NCBI GenBank assembly: GCA_028752905.1
Contig: JAQNBH010000005.1
Coordinates: 3,334,328-3,398,327 of the forward strand
Source of the DNA: Cladorhizidae sp. MBARI D1340-BT2
Lineage: Eukaryota; Porifera; Demospongiae; Poecilosclerida; Cladorhizidae
Length of the DNA stretch: 64,000 bases
Direction: 5' to 3'
Part shown: positions 55,201 to 64,000 of the stretch, one piece after another
Numbering within the stretch: position 1 is the first letter of the stretch
Layout: the number at the start of each line of letters is the position of its first letter
Notes under the pieces: model-generated
Seen by the model: the letters and a program-made list of their open reading frames with translations, nothing else
Told to the model about the DNA's origin: nothing
Database searches by the model: none
Program-made: the position numbers and the translations under genes

Positions 55201-55607
55201 AAATGGCATAATCAAATGGCTTGGCACTTGGCATTGTCGGCCAATCTGTTTAGGATGGATATGCTTATAGTCTGGCAGATATGTGAATGAATTGTGCCTT
55301 TGATGATACAAGCATGAGCTTTGGCACACAGTTAGAGCATGCCCTAAGGAAGATTTTTGGCTATAGAGCCATCACAGATTTCTCTTATGACAACAATGGC
55401 AGCCATTTTCCAAAATGGCCGCCACCGGTTGTTATTTTACCGGTATCTCTGGTTCTAGACCACCTAGGATCTTAATTCTGGTGGCTAATCTACATTTTCA
55501 AGGATGGAGAATGCAGTGGTACTATTTACAACATGCTAGCAACTATCTAACTACATATATCTCTATAGCATTCAGGGAAATAAAGAATAGTCAAACCATC
55601 AACATAT

Positions 55608-57558
55608 TCAAATGTTAGCTAGAGTTATACAGGTTTTCAATGAAATGTTAGTTCTGAGAATACAGTCCACCACAGTGGCAAAGGACAGTGCACTGAAGTG
55701 CTGCCTTGACACATTTGCACTCTCCTCTGCACCTCTTTTTACATCCACAGTGAAGGAGTTCGCGACATGCCATGGTCGCTTCTGGTAGTGTGGTCCAGTG
55801 AACTTCCCATCCACCTGTGTCGTTCCTTTTCCACCACCAGTCACCCGGAGATGGGGAGTACAGGGGCTGCAACCATCATCTGTCCCCAGCAGTGACCAGC
55901 TTGGTAGGCAGCCCTCTTTATGTGCTGTATCAGAGCTGCTTGTGTTGGGGGGGGGGGGGGGGGGGGGGGGGAGTCCATCAATTGCTCTGCCCTTCTTGGT
56001 GCACAGTTGCTTGCCTGCCTTGCCTGCCTGACTGACTGATTCCTGGCTGCTAGTGCGGTCATAGAGCAATACCACGAATCGCTCCAGAGGCTCCATCCAC
56101 TTGTCTATGGTATCTGGAGTGGTAGCCAAGGCACAGAAAGTTCTAGTTAGTGATGTCTGAAAGGTCATCCATGTATCCCACACCATCTTCTTACCCCTGC
56201 CATCAAAAGATGATACGCTGCCACATCCAGTAAAGGTGTGGAACATTATTAAGGCTATGCATCGATCCAGATCTAGTGCCCTCGCCATCTCATGAACTGC
56301 TAAATGCCGGAAACTCTTCCCAGTTCCAAAGCCAACCCACAGCTCAGTGATGTTCAGGCATTGGGCTGCTGTCACTGCCAGTACTAACACATCCGTGTCA
56401 ACTGTGCATACTGACACCTTGGTATACCCTTCCTTCACAGTATCTTCCAGGTGCAGTAAGATGCGGGTGTCAGCCTCCTCATGTGTGCGTGGTGCAAGGC
56501 CTCATACATCTCGGGGCTGAGTACAGAGGACTTCACCATGATGGGTGCTGATTATTTGTTTATCAGTATCAAGGGGGGCTATCACACTAATTGCCAGGAG
56601 GAGAACAGCTCACTTGTTACTGTCGATGCGGAGAAACTCCTCCCACCTTCCAGGAATATCACTGGATGGCTCAACACGTCTACGAACTCCCTTCCCTCTC
56701 TTTCTACGTGTTTCTGCCTTTAAACTTTCAGGGAGATATTCATCCCACATGACATCCACTCTGCTGACATGATGTAGCTGGGACTTGATGTATGGTGAGA
56801 ACACTTGCTTCACGTAATCTGAAAATGTCTTAGCAGCACCAGGCCGTAGCATGTTCACAAGAGCAGCCCCATCAACAATGATGACCCGTACTGTGGGATT
56901 GGGTGCATTCTCTTGTGTAGGAACCAGGTCCTCCAAACAGCGCACCAAGTCCGACTTGGTGCCAGTTCTCAGCTTGCCCATTTGTGACAATGCTGGTGGA
57001 TATGCCTGGTTTTCATGCATAAAGAACTCATCTAGATCTCCATCACGTATCTGCGATGCAATGTACAGCCTAGAGAAGAGGGAACAGTCATTCTTCAGGG
57101 ATGAGAGTTGTTTTTGGGACCTGGACTTCTTTCGGACTGGAGGCCGGCTGAAAAGTGGGAGGTTGTTCCTCTTGATGGGATCATTGATGGGCTTCGTCTG
57201 GTTGACCAGGCGCTCGCTGACATAGGCGGGCATACTGGTCCTGTCCAAGTTTCTCAATCTGGTTTACAGTGTCAATGACTGCTGCATCTGCAAGGTCTCT
57301 GGTATCCAGTACGAGAAGATCACTGCTGTTTTCACAGAATGGATTACCCATGTCTTCTATAGCACCTTTAACATCTCGTGCAAATGCCAGCTGTGCATAT
57401 TTGGTCTGCTCGTGGTGCCGGGTGTCAGTCTTCTTTCTCTTCTCAGTGGAGACCTCAAACTCTCCAATCACACGTGCCATCTCTGGACCAGACACCATCC
57501 AGCCTCGCAGAGCTGCAGGGTTCTCTGTCAGGCCCACAGCACCACCATCACCTTTCAC
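55608..57558 (-). pseudogene. Transposon protein, C-terminal PIN/XPG-nuclease-like region
   Basis: Frames read KGDGGAVGLTENPAALRGW, then (shifted) RLVNQTKPINDPIKRNNLPL, VRVIIVDGAALVNMLRPG and RVDVMWDEYLPESLK. HEEADTRILLHLED, TVDTDVLVLAVTAAQ and FHTFTGCGSVSSFDGRGKK follow. The spaced acidic motifs (D in IIVDG, D in VMWDEY, EEAD, DTD) resemble PIN/FEN1-XPG nucleases. In the last motif related proteins, as I recall them, carry GCD where this copy has GCG. A run of about 34 G (55938-55971) encodes a polyproline insertion. Frameshifts near 57230 and 56600 disable the copy unless they are assembly errors. Confidence 0.6.
55938..55971. repeat. Poly-G tract inside the transposon coding region
   Basis: About 33 consecutive G on the plus strand, read as polyproline on the coding strand. 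Confidence 0.85.
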
Positions 57559-58595
57559 AGCTCAGCATTGTTCTGCTCGTGGGCCTGGTCAATGGCAATA
57601 GCAGAGAAGCTGTGTGTCGTCTTCTTCACAGCAAAGTTTCCTTTCAGAAACTGGCCGTGGACATCAGGATGAGTAACTTTCAGCATAATCATGTCACGCA
57701 AGTGGACTGGTATCCACCTGGCATAGTGGGTGTGTCCCAAGGCAAAGAGCCAAGGCACAATCTTGGTCAGGGCATCTGTATAGAGTAGGACATTGGCCTC
57801 TCTTACTGCTCGCACATAGATCATCACCTCTAGCTCCAGCTGCAGAATGATGGACCAGAAGTGGAACTGGGGACATGATGCACCTCTTTCAGTGTACCAG
57901 TCTTCCTGGGACATCAGATCATCTCCCTCATCCAGGTCATTGCTGTACTCAGTGTAGGCCTTCTGCAGGAGAAAAATAAGCTGCTAGCTGTGACTTGATG
58001 AGCGCGTCGGGTGCGTGTCACATGGGACGCTTTCAGAAAGGAATCTTCTGTCCCAGGAGTAGCAACTCTAGCTTGTACAAGTGCTCCTGTCCACCCACTC
58101 CCCTCCAGGAGGTCGCCAAGTGTCTTGAGAGCCGCCATCTCGATGTGAAGGCCACCAAACATCACAATAAAGTGATCTTCACCATGAGTCTCTCTGGCCA
58201 GCTCCACTGGATTTGTTTTGCAACTGTGTACAGAGGTTGATCCACAGTGATGATGGGTACCTGACCAGGATTCAGAATCTCCACTGCTTTCTTCACTACA
58301 TCCAAGGAATGGCGAATCATGGCCACAGACTTGGCCTGGTCGTAGAAGAGAAGCTAGCGTGACACTGCTCTCTGATATTTAATGCAGCACCGATATCCTC
58401 ATTGCACACAAGAACCACATCACGGCCTTGCTTGTGAGCGTTCATGTCTAGGAAGTAACTCAGTATTCTATTCTTGAGTTTGGTGGAGTGTACACGTCCC
58501 ATCGTGTGCATTCCTAGTTGTTCCAACCTGGTACTGCACAGATTCACCAGGTCTGTTAGTTTGAACACTGGTGCAACAAGATTGTCCATGCGCAC
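57555..58595 (-). pseudogene. Transposon protein, central conserved region
   Basis: Segments in order: KLTDLVNLCSTRLEQLGMHT, KNRILSYFLDMNAHKQGRD and IGAALNIREQCH. After a gap with shifts come DQPLY and WPE, then DHFIVMFGGLHIEMAALKTL, SGWTGALVQARVATPGT, SHVTRTRRAHQV, FWSIILQLELEV, HYARWIPVHLRDM and AIDQAHEQNNA. The conserved acidic residues (TVDQPLY, FGGLHIEM, IDQAHEQN) could be a catalytic DDE-like set, but this is inference. There are at least two frameshifts, for example after EQNNAEL. Confidence 0.6.
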
Positions 58596-59307
58596 TTCCT
58601 CAATATTGGAGACAAGTCCAGCAATGCAATGCCATGATTAACATTGTCTACATTAGACACTTGTGCTTTCATGTCCCGTGCTTTATTGTACAGAGAGGAA
58701 AGACACTGAGCGTGGCACTTTGCCTCTTGGGCAATGAGGTCTCCAGCACTGAGTTTGGCTAGGAGGGGTTTGTCCTGCAATTTGTGGGCACACTGCCTCA
58801 CACGAATGTCAAGTTCGAATGTTGATGCACTACACAAAGCATCTCCTGGTGCAGATTTACCACAGAAGAAGCATGTCTCTGTTGAATGATGTTCATATTC
58901 CCTGCTTAGACGGGTGAACTTGCGGGTTTCTGGATCATCTTCATGAGGCATTTGCCTCTTTTCAGCCCTCTGAAGCTTTGTTTTGTTGTGCTGCAGTCTG
59001 CAGGAGTTATGCCTTTAGCTTTGTGAAGCCGGAATGCTGCCTCGATGCTCTGACCCCCATCCAGTCGTAACAGTTTTAGCGTTGTTGGCAGGCAACTGAT
59101 CTTGTCAAATGCTACAAGATGCTCAGCCATGGTCTTGTATCCTGCCCCCTCTCTGCCATGTGCTGAATTAACCCGACATTTCAGCATCTCAATTGTGTCT
59201 TCCTGACACAGAACACATTGGTTCCAGTCTGTGGTCAGGCACTGTGCACCTGATGTTCGAGGCTCACCAGTGTCCACCACCTTGTATAAAGTTTGGCCAT
59301 CCCTCAA
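58556..59307 (-). pseudogene. Transposon protein, N-terminal zinc and helical regions
   Basis: Frames read DWNQCVLCQEDTIEMLKC, EHLVAFDKISCLPTTLKLL and, after a shift, a Cys-rich segment CFFCGKSAPGDALC followed by VRQCAHKLQDKPLLAKLSAGD. Two CxxC pairs suggest zinc binding. A frameshift between about 58906 and 58951 breaks the frame. The same order is found in the dead copy at 14281-20620. Confidence 0.6.
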
Positions 59308-59555
59308 GGCCTATGCTACTAGAGAACAGTGTGGTGCTGGTCATCCAAGTAAAGTTCTTTGGCACTGTGAGAGATGTGACTACAGCTGATAGCAGCATTA
59401 GTAATACTAAATTAGTAAGAGAGTGAACTACAGAATGCTGACTGGCACACAGACTGACTGTCATTTCTGATCAAATGACAAGTCAGCTAGCTACTAAGTA
59501 CTAAGCATGGCCCCCACTGGGCCAGCCTGACACAGTTCTAACAGCAAAGGGACAC

Positions 59556-59895
59556 ACATCAACACCATGCGATCAACATCTCAACACACATCAACACCAT
59601 GCGATCAACATCTCAACACACATCAACACCATGCGATCAACATCTCAACACACATCAACACCATGCGATCAACATCTCAACACACATCAACACCATGCGA
59701 TCAACATCTCAACACCATGCGATCAACATCTCAACACACATCAACACCATGCGATCAACATCTCAACACACATCAACACCATGCGATCAACAGCTCAACA
59801 CACCATGCGATCAACATCTCAACACACATCAACACCATGCGATCAACATCTCAACACACATCAACACCATGCGATCAACATCTCAACACACAGGA
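59556..59895. repeat. 32-bp minisatellite, about 10 copies
   Basis: The unit contains ACACATCAACACCATGCGAT plus CAACATCTCAAC. It sits between the right inverted repeat and the start of the transposon coding region. All three plus frames stay open as an artefact. Confidence 0.93.
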
Positions 59896-60235
59896 CAGGC
59901 ACATTGTAGAACACACATACAGGGAATTTGACAGTTTTATTTCCCTGAATGCTATATAGATATGTGTAGTCAGGTAGTTGCTAGCATGTTGTAAATAGTA
60001 CCACTGCATTCCCCATCCTTGAAAATGTAGATTAGCCACCAGAATCAAGATCCTAGGTGGTCTAGAACCAGAGATACCGGTAAAATAACAACCGGTGGCG
60101 GCCATTTTGGAAAATGGCTGCCATTGTTGCCGTAACGAGAAATCTGTGATGGCCCTATAGCCAAAAATCTTCCTTAGGGCATGCTTTAACTGTGTGCGAA
60201 TCATCAAAAGCACAATTCCCTCTAATATTTCACTT

Positions 60236-60639
60236 ATCTGCTGTACTATTAGTGCATGTGCATTTTCCACATTTCCAACAAGAGCACACAAATAATGCAA
60301 CTGGCAGCATCACCAACAAATACGCTAGCTGCGTTAGACCTCACCTGATGCAAGCAGTTTGCTAGCGAGGCTGCTATTAGAAAACACCGTAGCAGCTGAA
60401 ATGGTAAGATTTACAGATGGTGGTGTCGTTTCAATTTGTGTGCGTGTGTGTGTGTGTGTGCATGTCTGTAGCCATGAAAGGGATTCGGAAAAGTATTGTG
60501 CTTTGTAAGATATTTGCAGTTAGACTAGAGGCAACTGTTTGCGTTTGGTCAGATGTAGCTCATAGTTGTTGGTGATATGCCGCCACGTTGCGTTATGTGG
60601 CAGTGAGTAAACAGTACATAGTCTCTTCCAAACGGCCAC
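60236..60639. other. Flank of the transposon, unassigned
   Basis: Contains GCAAGCAGTTTGCTAGCGAG (60350), also present near 8844, and a short GT microsatellite at 60438-60460. Confidence 0.45.
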
Positions 60640-60975
60640 TAAGGTCACCCTGGCTGGTCTCTTCCTCACCAGGTCACCCTGGCTGGTCTCTTCCACACCG
60701 AGTCACCCTGGCTGGTCTCTTCCATACCAGGTCACCCTGGCTGGTCTCTTCCATACCAGGTCACCCTGGCTGGTCTCTTCCACACCAAGTCACCCTGGCT
60801 GGTCTCTTCCTCACCAGGTCACCCTGGCTGGTCTCTTCCTCACCAGGTCACCCTGGCTGGTCTCTTCCACACCGAGTCACCCTGGCTGGTCTCTTCCACA
60901 CCAGGTCACCCTGGCTGGTCTCTTCCATACCAGGTCACCCTGGCTGGTCTCTTCCATACCAGGTCACCCTGGCTG
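60640..60975. repeat. 29-bp minisatellite, about 12 copies
   Basis: The unit is CACCCTGGCTGGTCTCTTCC plus ACACCAGGT, with alternating CACACCGAG, CATACCAGG, CTCACCAGG variants. The 157-codon frame across it is not a gene. Confidence 0.95.
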
Positions 60976-61134
60976 AAGGTGACAAGCTTTGCAAGAAAAG
61001 AAGGAGAAGCTTTTCTAATGCAGAAAACTTCGTAGTGTCAGGAACTAGAGGAAGAATGTGAGGCCATCTCCATATTCAGGCCATCAGGCAGTCTGCACAA
61101 GGCAGAAACTTCAGTCCCGTGTCTGGGAGCATAC

Positions 61135-63315
61135 CACCAGACAAGCTGCAATGACAGTGTGAGACTGCTTGGCAAAGCCACTCATGTCTCCACCAGCACA
61201 ATACAAGGCAAGCTGTATGAGGCAGTGTAAGACTGCTGTGTAAAGCCACTCATGTCTCCACCAGCACAATACAAGACAAGCTGTAATGAGGCAGTGTGGA
61301 CTGCTGTGCAAAGCCACTCATGTCTCCACCAGCACAATACAAGGCAAGCTGTAATGAGGCAGTGTGGTGCAAAGCCACTCATGTCTCCACCAGCACAATA
61401 CAAGGCAAGCTGTAATGAGGCAGTGTGGACTGCTTGGCAAAGCCACTCATGTCTCCACCAGCACAATACAAGGCAAGCTGCAATGAGGCAGTGTAAGACT
61501 GCTGTGCAAAGCCACTCATGTCTCCACCAGCACAATACAAGGTAAGCTGTAATGAGGCAGTGTGGACTGCTGTGCAAAGCCACTCATGTCTCCACCAGCA
61601 CAATACAAGGCAAGCTGCAATGAGGCAGTGTGAGCCTGCTGTGCAAAGCCACTCATGTCTCCACCAGCACAATACAAGGCAAGCTGCAATGACAGTGTGA
61701 GACTGCTGTGCAAAGCCACTCATGTCTCCACCAGCACAATACAAGGCAAGCTGCAATAAGGCAGTGTAAGACTGCTGTGCAAAGCCACTCATGTCTCCAC
61801 CAGCACAATACAAGGCAAGCTGCAATGACAGTGTGAGACTGCTGTGTAAAGCCACTCATGTCTCCACCAGCACAATACAAGGCAAGCTGCAATGAGGCAG
61901 TGTGGACTGCTGTGTAAAGCCACTCATGTCTCCACCAGCACAATACAAGGCAAGCTGCAATGAGGCAGTGTGGACTGCTGTGTAAAGCCACTCATGTCCC
62001 CACTAGCACAATACAAGGCAAGCTGTAATGAGGCCGTGTGGACTGCTGTGTAAAGCCACTCATTTCTCCACCAGCACAATACAAGGTAAGCTGTAATGAG
62101 GCAGTGTGGACTGCTGTGCAAAGCCACTCATTTCTCCACCAGCACATACAAGGTAAGCTGTAATGAGGCAGTGTGGACTGCTGTGTAAAGCCCTCATGTC
62201 TCCACCATCACAATACAAGGCAAGCTGCAATGAGGCAGTGTGGACTGCTGTGTAAAGCCACTCATGTCTCCACTAGCACAATACAAGGCAAGCTGTAATG
62301 AGGCAGTGTGGACTGCTGTGTAAAGCCACTCATGTCTCCACCAGCACAATACAAGGCAAGCTGCAATAAGGCAGTGTGAGACTGCTGCGTAAAGCCACTC
62401 ATTTCTCCACCAGCACATACAAGGTAAGCTGCAATGAGGCAGTGTGGACTGCTGTGCAAAGCCACTCATGTCTCCACCAGCACAATACAAGGCAGGCTAT
62501 AATGAGGCAGTGTGGACTGCTGTGCAAAGCCACTCATGTCTCCACCAGCACAATACAAGGCAAGCTGCACTGACAGTGTGAGACTGCTGTGCAAAGCCAC
62601 TCATGTCTCCACCAGCACAATACAAGGCAAGCTGTAATGAGGCAGTGTAAGACTGCTGTGTAAAGCCACTCATGTCTCCACCAGCACAATACAAGGCAAG
62701 CTGCAATCAGGCAGTGTGAGACTGCTGGGCAAAGCCACTCATGTCTCCACTAGCACAATACAAGGCAAGCTGCAATGAGGCAGTGTGGACTGCTGTGCAA
62801 AGCCACTCATGTCTCCACCAGCACAATACAAGGCAAGCTGTGTGAGGCAGTGTGGACTGCTGTGCAAAGCCACTCATTTCTCCACCAGCACAATACAAGG
62901 TAAGCTGTAATGAGGCAGTGTGGACTGCTGTGTAAAGCCACTCATTTCTCCACCAGCACAATACAAGGTAAGCTGTAATGAGGCAGTGTGGACTGCTGTG
63001 CAAAGCCACTCATGTCTCCACTAGCACATACAAGGTAAGCTGTAATGAGGCAGTGTGGACTGCTGTGTAAAGCCACTCATGTCTCCACCAGCACAATACA
63101 AGGCAAGCTATAATGAGGCAGTGTGGACTGCTGGGCAAAGCCACTCATGTCTCCACCAGCACAATACAAGGCAAGCTGCAATGAGGCAGTGTGGACTGCT
63201 GTGCAAAGCCACTCATGTCTCCACTAGTAGTACAATACAAGGCAAGCTGTAATGAGGCAGTGTGGACTGCTGTGCAAAGCCCTCATGTCTCCACCAGCAC
63301 AATACAAGGTAAGCT
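61135..63315. repeat. 68-bp minisatellite, about 32 copies
   Basis: The unit contains AAGCCACTCATGTCTCCACC, AGCACAATACAAGGCAAGCT and GAGGCAGTGTGGACTGCTGT. Copies vary by small indels, so open frames drift in and out on both strands. Confidence 0.97.
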
Positions 63316-63344
63316 ACAATGAGGTAGAAAGAGACAATGTCACA

Positions 63345-63387
63345 ATTATAATGACCTTCTCAATAATCAACTTGAAATTTACTCTCT
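63345..63387. repeat. Fragment of the hammerhead-like repeat family
   Basis: AATGACCTTCTCAATAATCA and ACTTGAAATTTACTC match the left arm of the repeat at 53745 and 41262, preceded by TA. The core is missing. Confidence 0.55.
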
Positions 63388-64000
63388 CTCGATGCTTCAC
63401 TTTAAACTTCATCCTGAGAGGAATAAAAGTCGCTTTCAAAACGACAGTACATACATGCCAGGCCAGTCGCAGGGAAGCACCCTTTGTAGTGCCACACTTA
63501 TGCAATGGTGCCTTCAATTATATCCCAGACTTCGACCATTCATGTGGGAAGCCCCAACAATCTCTTTGTATGTACCCTCAAGGGAAAAACCAAACCCATT
63601 GTAGATAATAATAAAGACCCATCGGGTAAGAATTGACCACGTAATTACTTTATGCCTGAATACTCAGAGTTTCTCGTACCCATTTTTCTTCTTGCCTTGT
63701 GAATTGTTGAGTTGGAATGATGATCCAAGAGAGTTAATTTTGTGTTTAAGCCTCACATTTACTTCCTCTTGCAATGATGGCTACCTCTGCTCGTGTATTA
63801 TATGAGCAATGATGTACTGAATGCCTAGGCCTTCGCCAGAAGCCCAGAAAGAGGGGGAAAAGCCGATTTTGTAATATGGCTTGTTATATGGTGGAAGGTG
63901 GTCAAAACTAAACATCACAAGTTTGAGAGTTTGAGGAGATGCTCTAGTTGTCCGAAATATATCTTTTAGGAGGGAGGGCAGGATGTTCAACTCCCCCCCC
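63388..64000. other. Unassigned sequence to the window end
   Basis: Open frames of 60-118 codons overlap in several frames without a recognisable domain. The window ends in a C-run. Confidence 0.4.

Larger units (their letters stand above)
55270..60235 (-). mobile_element. DNA transposon with about 310-bp terminal inverted repeats and PIN/XPG-like coding region
   Basis: The segment 55270-55583 is repeated in inverted orientation at about 59930-60235 with roughly 85-90 percent identity (shared strings GCATGCCCTAAGGAAGATTTTTGGC, cited in part here as CCTAAGGAAGATTTTTGG, and AACCGGTGGCGGCCATTTT). Between them lie minus-strand coding fragments 59307-55608 and a 32-bp minisatellite. The outer edges are fixed only to about 10 bp, and no target duplication was identified. 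Element type is uncertain: an XPG-type nuclease in a long-inverted-repeat transposon recalls Academ elements. Confidence 0.65.

Overview
The window looks like nuclear DNA from an invertebrate animal, possibly a sponge. That placement is inferred from intron-containing animal-type genes and the style of the transposons; the sequence does not prove a taxon. Coding density is very low. About 25 kb (roughly 39 percent) is tandem repeat, in more than 30 minisatellite or microsatellite arrays with mostly unrelated units of 24-75 bp. Much of the rest is transposon debris.

Two cellular genes can be reconstructed exon by exon. Their start codons lie back to back, about 160 bp apart, near 26.6-26.8 kb. 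On the minus strand is the N-terminal part of the TFIIF large subunit (GTF2F1/RAP74). Exons 1-3 lie at 26162-26592 and exons 4-5 at 6135-6236 and 5827-6049. A roughly 19.9-kb intron packed with minisatellites and dead transposons separates the two groups. On the plus strand is a complete CNNM-type magnesium transport mediator (five coding exons, 26756-36146, about 819 residues). Its third intron holds a 59-bp minisatellite and a 3.4-kb hAT transposon with an intact 728-residue transposase. Two further minus-strand genes are partly visible: an unidentified gene ending at 41888, with three phase-matched exons and one membrane segment, and an unidentified single-pass membrane protein ending at 46212.

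Mobile elements: (1) 30708-34148, hAT element. (2) 55270-60235, an element with roughly 310-bp terminal inverted repeats. It carries frameshifted coding sequence for a large multi-domain protein with a PIN/XPG-nuclease-like end, possibly Academ-like. (3) 14281-20620, a second, dead copy of the same protein family, in which four separate stretches of the coding sequence have become minisatellites. (4) Three fragments of one LINE-like family (10440-11720, 39730-40280, 44850-45895); one of them also carries an in-frame coding minisatellite. (5) A Penelope-like C-terminal fragment (9608-9859), and a scattered TA-flanked repeat with a hammerhead-ribozyme-like core. (6) A Ty3-type integrase fragment and several small foldback elements.

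The most unusual theme is that minisatellites here are repeatedly born inside transposon sequence: in the coding sequence of the nuclease-type element, in LINE reverse transcriptase, and in the hammerhead-like repeat (53.8-55 kb). The original transposon codons or stem sequence can still be read in each repeat unit.
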